The notes under the pieces were generated by a model. It had not been told where the DNA came from and ran no database searches. It saw only the letters and a list, made by a program, of their open reading frames with translations. The translations under genes were made by a program, and so were the position numbers. This document shows, piece after piece, positions 1-6,215 of a DNA stretch of 13,913 nt. This DNA is from Clostridiales bacterium (lineage in GTDB: Bacteria; Bacillota_A; Clostridia; Saccharofermentanales; Saccharofermentanaceae), in NCBI GenBank assembly GCA_017649745.1, contig JAGCGE010000206.1, positions 1-13,913 on the forward strand, in the 5' to 3' direction. Within the stretch, counting starts at the first letter, position 1. Each line of letters begins with the position of its first letter.

Positions 1-117
1 ACACAGACAATGGTTGGCGCTGATAACCTCGTTCAGGTTGTTTCCTGGTACGACAACGAGAACTCCTACACAAGCCAGATGGTTCGTACAATCAAGTACT
101 TCGCAGAGCTCGGCTAA
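1..117 (+). CDS. gap: Glyceraldehyde-3-phosphate dehydrogenase, C-terminal end (partial)
   Basis: This is the last 38 codons of a gene that enters from the left edge, read in frame from base 1 and ending in two consecutive TAA stops. The peptide contains [20 protein letters not shown], the conserved C-terminal segment of type I GAPDH. GAPDH is the cytoplasmic glycolytic enzyme that oxidises glyceraldehyde-3-phosphate to 1,3-bisphosphoglycerate with NAD and phosphate. The catalytic Cys and the NAD-binding fold lie upstream, outside the window. The codon choice is strongly biased (AAG, CTC, GTT, ATC), as expected of a highly expressed gene. A strong terminator follows directly, so this is the end of its transcript. 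Confidence 0.93.
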   Translation, partial: TQTMVGADNLVQVVSWYDNENSYTSQMVRTIKYFAELG

Positions 118-142
118 TAAGAGTTTTAAAATCGAATTGCTT

Positions 143-173
143 AAGACCTTCGCTTCGGCGGAGGTCTTTTTTT
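143..173 (+). terminator. Rho-independent terminator after gap
   Basis: The inverted repeat AAGACCT / AGGTCTT, with inner CGC-TTCG-GCG pairing, forms a stem capped by a stable TTCG tetraloop. A run of T follows from about 167 to 173. It begins about 25 nt after the GAPDH stop and separates that transcript from the BlaI/BlaR1 operon. Confidence 0.93.
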
Positions 174-190
174 GCGTGTTTTGCAAGTGG

Positions 191-219
191 TTGACAGTGT
201 TGGTCTATCGTGATAGACT
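191..219 (+). promoter_or_regulatory. Sigma-A-type promoter of the blaI-blaR1 operon
   Basis: A perfect -35 box TTGACA (191-196) is followed after 17 nt by TAGACT (214-219), which matches 4 of 6 bases of the -10 consensus. The -10 box lies inside the first of two palindromic operators. A repressor bound there would block RNA polymerase, so the position predicts autorepression. The predicted leader is about 120 nt and I recognise no riboswitch in it. Confidence 0.75.
203..218. promoter_or_regulatory. Operator 1, predicted BlaI-family repressor site
   Basis: GTCTATC-GT-GATAGAC is a perfect 7-bp inverted repeat overlapping the promoter -10 box. It matches operator 2 at 14 of 16 positions (shared form GTCTAWCGYGATAGAC), and the two sites are 25 bp apart start to start. 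BlaI/MecI dimers bind such dyads in their own promoters. Assigning this dyad to the adjacent repressor is inference from position. Confidence 0.75.
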
Positions 220-224
220 CAAAA

Positions 225-246
225 TAGGTCTAACGCGATAGACCTA
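225..246. promoter_or_regulatory. Operator 2, predicted BlaI-family repressor site
   Basis: TAGGTCTA-ACGCGA-TAGACCTA is a perfect 8-bp inverted repeat with a 6-nt centre. It lies just downstream of the predicted transcription start and contains the 16-bp core (228-243) shared with operator 1. Paired operators about 2.5 helical turns apart fit two repressor dimers loaded on the promoter. Confidence 0.75.
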
Positions 247-349
247 TGCCGTTTTGCATCATAATGTCCCTGCGCAAGGCATGAAGATGTGATCCCCCGG
301 CCGGGAGCGGCATATATTATTAGACAGACTTTTATAATGGGAGATCAAG

Positions 350-712
350 ATGGAAGAACTTATTCTGTTTGACAGTGAATACAAATTGATGGATATCGTA
401 TGGGAGAATGAACCCGTCAGATCCGGAGATATCGTTAAGATCTGTTCTGACAGATTTGACTGGAAGAAGTCCACTACTTACACGGTTTTGAAGAAACTGG
501 GTGAGAAGGGAATGGTCAGTAACGTTGATTCCGTCGTAACATCACTGGTTCCTAAGGAACAGGTTCAGGAATCTCAGAGCGAGCAGATGATCAATAAGAG
601 CTTTGGCGGTTCGCTTCCTGCTTTTGTAAGTGCTTTTCTGAAGAGAGGCAATATTACCAAAGAGGAGGCACAGGAACTTATTGATCTCATTGAGACTCAT
701 ATCGAGGATTAA
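350..712 (+). CDS. BlaI/MecI-family transcriptional repressor
   Basis: The 120-residue protein has the usual family length. Residues 1-70 form a winged helix-turn-helix: SEYKLMDIVWENEPVRSGDI, then WKKSTTYTVLKKLGEKGMV as recognition helix and start of the wing. Residues 80-120 are the helical dimerisation tail with the typical F-GS-(x)n-F hallmark (SFGGSLPAFVSAFLKRGN). In this family the dimer represses its own operon until a partner membrane metallopeptidase triggers its cleavage. The start ATG has GGGAG 6 nt upstream. The stop is 3 nt before the BlaR1-like start, and the GAGGA site for that gene lies inside this gene's end, so the two are translationally linked. The inducer need not be a beta-lactam, because the partner's sensor domain is not penicillin-binding. 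Confidence 0.9.
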   Translation: MEELILFDSEYKLMDIVWENEPVRSGDIVKICSDRFDWKKSTTYTVLKKLGEKGMVSNVDSVVTSLVPKEQVQESQSEQMINKSFGGSLPAFVSAFLKRGNITKEEAQELIDLIETHIED

Positions 713-715
713 GAA

Positions 716-2359
716 ATGGATGAATTATTGAGAAAGCTTTTGGAGATGACGCTGTACGGTTCTATCGCTATTGCCGTAGTACTTGTTTTGCGCGTTATCT
801 TTCGCAAGGTTCCTAAGAAGGTCACTTGTCTGTTCTGGATCGTTGCCGGGATCAGACTTCTGTGTCCTTTTAATTTCAAGACCAGATTCGGCATAATGAA
901 CCTTTTCGAAAAGAAGAAGGAAGTTATTCCAACAACTCAGCCAATACGTGAAGTTAAGATCCCTGTTATTACATCTGTTGTTCATCATGAGGTTAAGGAT
1001 ACTGTTCCTGTTAAGGCTCATGAGGTGGTTTCAAATGCAAGTAAGACCAATATCTCGCTACCTGTTTTATTGATCAGTATCTGGATATTGGGAACATTGA
1101 TCTTTCTCGGAACGATGATGATCAGATATATTAAGCTTCAGAAGAACATCGGAAAAGGGAATAAGGTTGGAGATGTTATTGAATCTGATAAGGTCGATAC
1201 GCCTTTTGTTACTGGTTTCTTCAGACCTAAGATAGTACTTCCGACATTCGTTGACCCGAGAGAAAGAGATTATCTTATTATGCATGAGAAGATACATATG
1301 AAGAATATGGATAATCTCACGAGAGCATTGGGACTTGTTATTGTCTGCATCCATTGGTTTAACCCGCTTGTATGGATCGCTTTTAGTATGTTATGTAACG
1401 ATCTGGAGATGAGAGTTGACGAAGAAGTAATAGACAGGATCGGTAATGATATCAAGAAGGATTACTGTCTGTCGATAGTCAACCATGCGATGAAAAGACA
1501 GAGATACAAGGTGTTCGGTGCCTCGTTTGCTAAGAAGACTCTTAGCGGATTGGAGGTAAAGATGAGGATCAATAATTTGATCAAATATAAAAAGATATCT
1601 TCCCTTGCTACAGCTTTGATAGTTGTTGTTTCAATGGGAGTAACAGCGGTCTTGTCATCTTGTTCTAACGAGAAGACAGACAAGGTCATTGATTCTGTTG
1701 TTTCATCGGAAGAGACAACAGCAGCTAAGACTGAATCACCTGAATCTGAAGAAGCGACTTCAACTACTGAAGGAGAATGGACACCACCTTGGGAAGAAGG
1801 AGGAGAGATCCAGAAGGTCTGTATTTATTATTCTGGGGATTCGAATTCGCTCACTGTCAACGGTTCAGATCAAGATGAAGCTTATGGTAATTTCATATTG
1901 GTAGATTATATTGAGCCTGAACAGGAAGGAACTTTTCCTGAGATCCAGATCATAAGCGAACCGAATTATTTTGAGAATACTGATGTTTATGATCTGGCCC
2001 AAGAGTATAGTGACCAAGGTTACATTCTTATTGATGCGGATTACTATTCGCATGAGGATATTCCGAATTTCGATGTCGGGTTCAATGCAATATCAGATGG
2101 CGATGGTCCTTATGTAGTCGTATTGCATCTTAGTGAAGAGGGAATAAGTTATATTGATATAACCTCTATAGGTATGGATGAATGGATCGAAGGTTATACC
2201 TGTAATACGATATCAACTTCTTATAATGAGAACTATGAAGAGACAGGTGATTGGAAGGTCGAGGCTGAATATATTGGAGAGAATGAAAACGATAAAGCGT
2301 ATCTAGTCGGTGAATATGACGGATCGACCGGAATTCTTATAATTACTATAACAAGATGA
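716..2359 (+). CDS. BlaR1-type M56 membrane metallopeptidase with unrecognised ectodomain
   Basis: The 547-residue polytopic protein has hydrophobic segments at about 12-28, 36-50, 115-135, 203-223 and 297-313. TPFVTGFFRPKIVLP (162-176) precedes the zinc motif HEKIH (190-194), and LEMRVDEEVI (230-239) supplies the probable third ligand; this is the M56 pattern. In BlaR1/MecR1, binding of a ligand outside activates the cytoplasmic protease domain, which inactivates BlaI. Here residues 317-547 replace the penicillin-binding domain. There is a Ser/Glu/Thr-rich linker (about 324-355) and then an acidic beta-rich domain that I do not recognise, with no SxxK-type penicillin-binding motif seen. The last membrane segment ends in LSSC (C316), which resembles a lipobox. 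It starts 3 nt after the repressor gene and is followed by a terminator. Confidence 0.87.
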   Translation: MDELLRKLLEMTLYGSIAIAVVLVLRVIFRKVPKKVTCLFWIVAGIRLLCPFNFKTRFGIMNLFEKKKEVIPTTQPIREVKIPVITSVVHHEVKDTVPVKAHEVVSNASKTNISLPVLLISIWILGTLIFLGTMMIRYIKLQKNIGKGNKVGDVIESDKVDTPFVTGFFRPKIVLPTFVDPRERDYLIMHEKIHMKNMDNLTRALGLVIVCIHWFNPLVWIAFSMLCNDLEMRVDEEVIDRIGNDIKKDYCLSIVNHAMKRQRYKVFGASFAKKTLSGLEVKMRINNLIKYKKISSLATALIVVVSMGVTAVLSSCSNEKTDKVIDSVVSSEETTAAKTESPESEEATSTTEGEWTPPWEEGGEIQKVCIYYSGDSNSLTVNGSDQDEAYGNFILVDYIEPEQEGTFPEIQIISEPNYFENTDVYDLAQEYSDQGYILIDADYYSHEDIPNFDVGFNAISDGDGPYVVVLHLSEEGISYIDITSIGMDEWIEGYTCNTISTSYNENYEETGDWKVEAEYIGENENDKAYLVGEYDGSTGILIITITR

Positions 2360-2365
2360 ACATGA

Positions 2366-2405
2366 AAGAACCTGAGCTGCAATAGCAACTCAGGTTCTTC
2401 TTTTA
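2366..2405. terminator. Terminator between the convergent blaR1-like and 163-aa genes
   Basis: AAGAACCTGAG (2366-2376) pairs perfectly with CTCAGGTTCTT (2389-2399), with a further inner TGC/GCA pairing. CTTCTTTT follows on the plus strand. It lies 6 nt after the BlaR1-like stop and 3 nt beyond the stop of the minus-strand gene. On the minus strand the hairpin is followed by only a short T run, so termination that way is probably weaker. Confidence 0.85.
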
Positions 2406-2894
2406 TGTGCATTCAGGAAGGTTATCGCGAACAGGGGTTATATTCAGGATCCTGAATACTGCGGTAAATCCTTTTGCCTTAAGTTCAGTAGTGACTGTCG
2501 TTCTCATCCTGTTTTGTGCCAGAAGAAGTGTCTTCAGGTCCTTGGGGTTCGAGAGAAAGAACGGATCGTTCATCTTTTCAGTTACGATCTCAATGACAGT
2601 ATCTCTTAAGATCTTTTTGTAGTCTTTTCCTTCGTAATCGGATGGATCATCAAGCTTTGCTCTTCCATCTGCGAGAAGTTTGAACACTATCTGTTCATCC
2701 GTTATGGGATCCGTAACTATAATCGGTGACTCGTTTTTTACTGCGAACTTAAATGGTGCACTCGGATCTGTATTAACTCTTTGTACTGGCTTAGCAGTTG
2801 GTACAGGCTTAGCTGCCTTTTCGCGCTCGCAGTAATCGTTTGCTGCTTTAGCACCTCTTTCCATAGCTGCCTTTAGATTATCTAAAAAACTCAT
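2403..2894 (-). CDS. Small cytoplasmic protein of unknown function (163 aa)
   Basis: The protein is soluble, with no signal peptide or membrane segment. Residues 1-30 are a charged helix (MSFLDNLKAAMERGAKAAND). A Lys/Pro/Val-rich linker follows (about 30-45), then a compact domain with hydrophobic strands (PFKFAVKNESPIIVTD, EQIVFKLLADGRAKL) and helices (YKKILRDTVIEIVTEKM; LKTLLLAQNRMRTTVTTELK) ending in GFTAVFRILNITPV. The alternation of a long helix with a terminal strand vaguely recalls SPFH/band-7 proteins, but I cannot support that assignment. I chose the ATG at 2894 because AGGAG lies about 8 nt upstream; the frame stays open further but reads low-complexity sequence inside the lipoprotein gene. 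It starts 13 nt after the lipoprotein stop, so the two genes form an operon under the predicted ECF-type promoter. Confidence 0.8.
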   Translation of the reverse strand: MSFLDNLKAAMERGAKAANDYCEREKAAKPVPTAKPVQRVNTDPSAPFKFAVKNESPIIVTDPITDEQIVFKLLADGRAKLDDPSDYEGKDYKKILRDTVIEIVTEKMNDPFFLSNPKDLKTLLLAQNRMRTTVTTELKAKGFTAVFRILNITPVRDNLPECT

Positions 2895-2907
2895 GTTATC
2901 CCTCTCC

Positions 2908-3942
2908 TTACATTTCTTCCATGCTATAGACAAATGAATAGTTGATGTTTCCTGAGCTGAAGTATCTATCCTTCTGGAGCAGACGTCCGTTCTCGTCGTA
3001 TGTGTAGACTGTGTATCCCTTAAGAGTCTTTCCCTTATAGTCTTGATCTTCGATGAGTCTGCCGTTCTCATCGTATGTGTAGTAATAATACTTGTTTTCC
3101 ATGCTGCCCGGATAGAATTCTGTTTTAAAACCATCAGCATTAAAATGCGTATAGTTCTCTGTGTTGTTTTCGAGTTCATTGTCGAACATATTCCAGCCAA
3201 GATAACATTTTGTGTATGATCCGTCTTCGTTATATGTGTATTCATATTTGAAGTTCGGATGTTTGCCGTCTGGTACGTTATTGATTTCGCTTATGACTCT
3301 TCCTTGCTCATCATACTCGAAAACAGTTGTGGACGAGATATATCCGCTTGCCTTTCCATAATGGATGAGAGCGATGGAACCATCGTCGTTATATTCATAA
3401 GCGGAAAAGCTTGAATCCTGGTAGCTGTCCCTGGACCACATTTCCATAGTTACGAGCCTGTTCTGATCGTCATACTCGTAGTATTCGGAATGAACCAGAT
3501 CTCCGTCTTCGCCATATCTGCAGAAGAGTACCTCATCACCGTTGCTGTTATAGTAGTACTCGCCGAAAAGACGATCTTTTGATTCGGAATCATCTTCACC
3601 CTGATAATCAGCAACACTTCTGTAACCACCGCTGACATCGATCATATCAGGTGTTGTTCCTGTGAAAGCATATCTCTCATCAACTATTTCGATAAGTCCC
3701 TGAGTAAATCCAAGATCGACTTCGCCTGAGTTTGTCTCAACTGTCTCAGCTGTTTCCTCTGTTTCGGATGATTCAGTTGTTTCAACTGTTTCGATCGTGG
3801 TTTCTTCTATAACTTCTTCAGATGACTCAGCTGTTGTTTCTCTGTCTCTTGTCTTTCTGCTTTTCTCACTGTTGCAGCCTGCGATAGACAATACCATTGA
3901 AAGTGCCACTAAATACACAACTATGTTTTTGATCTTTTTCAT
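2908..3942 (-). CDS. YD-repeat lipoprotein, paralogue of the sigma-factor ectodomain
   Basis: The 344-residue protein begins with a lipoprotein signal peptide (KK, hydrophobic core, lipobox SIAGC with Cys23), so it should be anchored outside the membrane. Residues 36-72 are a Thr/Glu/Ser-rich spacer. Residues about 95-344 carry roughly six YD/RHS-like repeats (YEYDDQNRLV, FEYDEQGRVI, YTYDENGRLI, YTYDENGRLL). The ectodomain aligns over its length with residues 285-530 of the sigma-factor fusion: TTPDMIDVSGGY against MTPDQLNLSGGY, YGEDGDLVHSEYYEY against YNEDGEMIHSDYFIY, and GKTLKGYTVYTYDENGRLL against GKTLDYTSYYEYDSEGRLV. The ribosome binding site AGGAGG is about 9 nt upstream. Its promoter matches the sigma gene's. 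Its ligand is unknown; it could be a co-sensor, competitor or output of the same pathway. Confidence 0.88.
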   Translation of the reverse strand: MKKIKNIVVYLVALSMVLSIAGCNSEKSRKTRDRETTAESSEEVIEETTIETVETTESSETEETAETVETNSGEVDLGFTQGLIEIVDERYAFTGTTPDMIDVSGGYRSVADYQGEDDSESKDRLFGEYYYNSNGDEVLFCRYGEDGDLVHSEYYEYDDQNRLVTMEMWSRDSYQDSSFSAYEYNDDGSIALIHYGKASGYISSTTVFEYDEQGRVISEINNVPDGKHPNFKYEYTYNEDGSYTKCYLGWNMFDNELENNTENYTHFNADGFKTEFYPGSMENKYYYYTYDENGRLIEDQDYKGKTLKGYTVYTYDENGRLLQKDRYFSSGNINYSFVYSMEEM

Positions 3943-3949
3943 TTTTCTA

Positions 3950-3993
3950 AACCTCCTGTAATGTGCATCTGCTTATATGACACACAGGAGGTT
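3950..3993. repeat. 10-bp perfect inverted repeat around the lipoprotein -10 element
   Basis: AACCTCCTGT (3950-3959) and ACAGGAGGTT (3984-3993) are perfect inverted copies separated by 24 nt. One arm contains the lipoprotein ribosome binding site. The other lies between the predicted -35 and -10 elements, so a transcript from the predicted promoter would lack it. Only a read-through RNA could form the hairpin that hides the ribosome binding site. An equal-sized dyad occurs at the sigma promoter. Confidence 0.6.
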
Positions 3994-4006
3994 AGAAATA
4001 TTCGAA
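3974..4006 (-). promoter_or_regulatory. Predicted ECF-sigma promoter of the lipoprotein operon
   Basis: On the minus strand, TTCGAATATTTC (4006 to 3995) is followed by 13 nt and then GTCATATA (3981 to 3974). The start codon is about 31 nt further on. The upstream 12-mer, the spacing and the GTC core are the same as in front of the sigma-factor gene. GAATA-like -35 and GTC-type -10 elements about 16 nt apart are the usual ECF promoter architecture. I see no sigma-A promoter here. Confidence 0.7.
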
Positions 4007-4237
4007 ACTTTTTGAAAAAATTTTTTTGTGTATTTTCGGGATTCAAGTAACAGCATTTTTGCATCCTACAGATTCACTCTCTAAATAGTCACTGAAAAAT
4101 ATCCAACCTGTAGTTTCATTCCTTCAAACAGCCTTTTAAAAAATGTAACCCACAGTAGGAGAAAACTTTCGAAAAAACAAGGGAACAAGCCGTAATCGGA
4201 TGCAAGCTCTCAATAAGCTTCAAAAGGTACTGAATAA
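4007..4237. other. Non-coding stretch upstream of the structured-RNA candidate
   Basis: I see no gene here on either strand. A weak plus-strand promoter-like pair, TTGCAT (4059-4064) and TAAATA (4082-4087) with 17-nt spacing, could start the RNA candidate, but each box matches only about half of its consensus. Short hairpins are possible, such as AAGCT/AGCTT near 4204-4220 and CCG-TAAT-CGG near 4190. The stretch may be the 5' domain of the RNA described next. Confidence 0.4.
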
Positions 4238-4276
4238 GGTAGGATTTCTGGAAGAGCGCATTTTAGTGTGCTGCTA

Positions 4277-4292
4277 CATAAGGAAGGAAAAA
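4277..4292 (+). repeat. 16-nt direct repeat, copy 1, in the ncRNA candidate
   Basis: CATAAGGAAGGAAAAA is exactly repeated at 4360-4375. This copy lies inside the first helix-enclosed domain and has one extra A before the following T. Confidence 0.8.
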
Positions 4293-4359
4293 ATAATGCG
4301 GCAAATAATAAATCCTACCCAAAGAAGGAAAAGTCTTGATCATTTAGCAGCGTTTCCTT

Positions 4360-4375
4360 CATAAGGAAGGAAAAA
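4360..4375 (+). repeat. 16-nt direct repeat, copy 2, in the ncRNA candidate
   Basis: This is an exact copy of 4277-4292, inside the second helix-enclosed domain. Here the preceding TTTCCTT can fold onto the AAGGAA part of the repeat. The first copy has no such partner, so the two copies may be differently exposed. Confidence 0.8.
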
Positions 4376-4465
4376 TCCCGGGAATCGTCAAAACATGCCT
4401 TTTGAGGGCTTAAGACTTTTTAGTTGTGTTGGAATGATAACCGAAAGAATCCTGCGCATATTAAA

Positions 4466-4526
4466 GAGATGTCCCAACGTGATGTTAAATAAACACCGCT
4501 TTTGAGACATCTCCATTTTTTCTTTT
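4466..4526 (+). terminator. Strong terminator closing the ncRNA candidate
   Basis: GAGATGTC (4466-4473) pairs with GACATCTC (4506-4513). An inner arm GTGATGTT pairs with AACACCGC with one mismatch. TTTTTTCTTTT follows at 4516-4526. On the minus strand the same hairpin is followed only by CTTTAATAT, so it works mainly on the plus strand. It could still serve as a weak stop for the sigma-factor transcript arriving from the right. Confidence 0.82.
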
Positions 4527-4604
4527 ACCGAGCATTTGGTCCGCCGGCTGGTAAGAAATACAACCTATTTGCCTTCAATGTTCTTGGAAGATCCGTCCAA
4601 AGTA

Positions 4605-6197
4605 TTAAAGATCTTCGATCACGTATGTGTTTTCCCAGATCTGATCGCCGCGCTTATTGATGGCGTACTCTCTTACGAGCCTTCCTTCAGAGTCGTATTC
4701 ATAGTAACTCGTATAGTCGAGAGTCTTTCCGGAGTAGTTCTCTTTGGTCTGGAGGACACCGTTATCATCATAGGTATATATATTCTTCTCATTAAGCATA
4801 CCGGTCTTCTCCTCGATGAGCAGATCGTCGGCACTATAGATAGAATATGCAGAAGACTCTTTCATCTTCTGGCTTAATGTATCGAATGACGTTACCTGAG
4901 TCGTATAAGAACCGTCAGTCTCATAAGTGTAATCACAGTACCAGTAGATCTTGTCACTGTCGGTATAGTGCTGGGTGATCTTTATGAGCCTTCCGAGATC
5001 GTCATACTCGTATTCGAAATACTTTTCGACTTCACCGTTATTGAGGTAGAGATATCCCGTATCTACTCTCTCAATACCGTTAGGACCATAAGTGTAGTCT
5101 TTATATGATCCGTTTTGGTCAGTTGAGTAGTCCCAAAGTTCCTCTCTTGCGAGTCTTCCGTCTTCGTATATGAAGTAATCAGAGTGGATCATCTCGCCGT
5201 CCTCGTTATACAGGCAGTCGAGTACCAGGTTGCCGTTCGAATCATAATAACACTGGTCTCTTTCAGTGTCTTCGTCTGAGTCATGATAAGTGCAGTAGCT
5301 TACGTATCCGCCTGAAAGGTTCAACTGATCAGGAGTCATGCCTTTAGAATTAATATCTTTCTTCGACTCTAAAGTCTCCTTAGTCTCGTGTGTCTCTTCA
5401 GTCCTTGAAGACGACTTGCGCTTCTCGTTTTTCGGACTTAACTTTGTATATGCGAAAAAGCTCGCGCTTCCGATCGCTACCGCAGCCACGAGACCGATCG
5501 CCACGCCTTTGACTGCTGTAGCTGCACCTGTTGCTTTTGTTGCCGTTGCTGCTGAAGCTCCCGCTGCCTTCGTTGATGCGGCCATGCTGAGTAGAGATGC
5601 CGGCATAGGCTTGAAAGGTATCTGCTCGGCCTCTTTTTCGAAAAGCAAGGTTAGGAACGGGATTGCCATGAACAGCTTATCCTTATTATCTTTTTCATAT
5701 TTCTCGACCTCCTTCTTGATCTTTTTCTTGGCATAATTAAGTCGAGAAAGAACGGTTCCCTGAGGGATATCAAGCTTCTCCGCGATCTCTTTTATCGACA
5801 TCTCGTTGAAGTAGAAAAGGATGATCGTCATCCTCGAATCTTCCGACAGACTGTTATTGATGATGTCCATCAATATCTTTCGCTTCTCGGCAGACTCGAC
5901 TACTGACTCAGGAAGGAAATCATCCCCAATAGCCTCAGTATCATCGAAAAATTCATCTTCAGCGTTGACGGTCCTTGTTCTTGTAAGGATGTTGAGACAC
6001 TTATTAGCCGCGATCTTCTTGACCCAAGCGACGGCTTTATCCTTGTCTTTAAGGGAATCATAACTTTTGAAAGCGGTGATAAATGTGTCCTGGACAACAT
6101 CCTCAGCTTCTTCCTTGTTCTTCAGAAGTGAGATAGCAGTCCAATATACCGACTTATACGCATCGTTATATAATTTCTCGAGTTCCTGTTCTGTCAT
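4605..6197 (-). CDS. ECF sigma factor fused to a transmembrane helix and YD-repeat ectodomain
   Basis: The 530-residue protein is about three times the usual ECF length. Region 2 lies at about 5-75 (EEAEDVVQDTFITAFKSYDS; AVAWVKKIAANKCLNIL). Region 4 lies at about 105-170 (SEDSRMTIILFYFNEMSIKE; IAEKLDIPQGTVLSRLNYAKKKI) and carries the helix-turn-helix that reads the -35 element. An Ala/Thr/Lys spacer (205-229) leads to one membrane helix (about 231-250, GVAIGLVAAVAIGSASFFAY). A charged spacer and an outer domain of YD-like repeats (285-530) homologous to the lipoprotein at 2908-3942 follow. The predicted topology is sigma inside and repeats outside. No separate anti-sigma gene is adjacent, so the fused part may anchor and control the sigma region. 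The start has GGAGG 11 nt upstream. The gene's own promoter carries the motif shared with the lipoprotein operon, which predicts autoregulation. Confidence 0.92.
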   Translation of the reverse strand: MTEQELEKLYNDAYKSVYWTAISLLKNKEEAEDVVQDTFITAFKSYDSLKDKDKAVAWVKKIAANKCLNILTRTRTVNAEDEFFDDTEAIGDDFLPESVVESAEKRKILMDIINNSLSEDSRMTIILFYFNEMSIKEIAEKLDIPQGTVLSRLNYAKKKIKKEVEKYEKDNKDKLFMAIPFLTLLFEKEAEQIPFKPMPASLLSMAASTKAAGASAATATKATGAATAVKGVAIGLVAAVAIGSASFFAYTKLSPKNEKRKSSSRTEETHETKETLESKKDINSKGMTPDQLNLSGGYVSYCTYHDSDEDTERDQCYYDSNGNLVLDCLYNEDGEMIHSDYFIYEDGRLAREELWDYSTDQNGSYKDYTYGPNGIERVDTGYLYLNNGEVEKYFEYEYDDLGRLIKITQHYTDSDKIYWYCDYTYETDGSYTTQVTSFDTLSQKMKESSAYSIYSADDLLIEEKTGMLNEKNIYTYDDNGVLQTKENYSGKTLDYTSYYEYDSEGRLVREYAINKRGDQIWENTYVIEDL

Positions 6198-6215
6198 TAC
6201 TTTTTATGCCTCCTT

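Larger units (their letters stand above)
4238..4526 (+). ncRNA. Candidate structured non-coding RNA with terminator
   Basis: Two consecutive domains are closed by long perfect helices. GGTAGGATTT (4238-4247) pairs with AAATCCTACC (4310-4319), and AAAAGTCTT (4329-4337) pairs with AAGACTTTT (4412-4420). A terminator hairpin with a T tract follows at 4466-4526, which fixes the plus strand. The first domain has an inner AGCGCA/TGTGCT hairpin that competes with CGCATT/AATGCG. Each domain contains the same 16-nt purine-rich segment (CATAAGGAAGGAAAAA). The loops are A-rich and no reading frame with a ribosome binding site runs through. I could not match it to tmRNA, RNase P RNA or SRP RNA. It may be a known Clostridia ncRNA class that I do not recognise. 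The exact ends are uncertain and may include 4090-4237. Confidence 0.5.

Noticed and set aside
716..2359. Beta-lactam resistance regulator (true BlaR1/MecR1)
   Set aside because: The M56 part fits, but no penicillin-binding motif is visible in the ectodomain and no beta-lactamase or mecA-like gene is nearby.
2403..3245. Longer 280-residue version of the 163-aa minus-strand gene
   Set aside because: The extra N-terminus is Thr/Arg/Ile-rich low-complexity sequence read out of frame from the YD repeats of the lipoprotein gene. The ATG at 2894 has a good ribosome binding site.
4238..4526. CRISPR array, transposon ends or a group II intron fragment in the intergenic region
   Set aside because: Only one 16-mer is repeated twice without regular spacers. 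There are no target-site duplications or transposase remains, and the conserved intron domain V sequence is not seen.
4587..4616. Terminator for the sigma-factor gene at GAAGATC/GATCTTC
   Set aside because: The 7-bp inverted repeat overlaps the stop codon and has a long loop with no T run after it on the minus strand.
4536..4877. 113-codon plus-strand frame opposite the end of the sigma fusion
   Set aside because: It is a shadow of the YD repeats, starts at the terminator of the RNA candidate, and has no ribosome binding site.
5338..5736. 132-codon plus-strand frame rich in Ala, Leu and Ser
   Set aside because: It is the antisense of the Ala/Thr/Lys spacer and membrane helix of the sigma fusion. 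The hydrophobic look comes from complementing that biased region.
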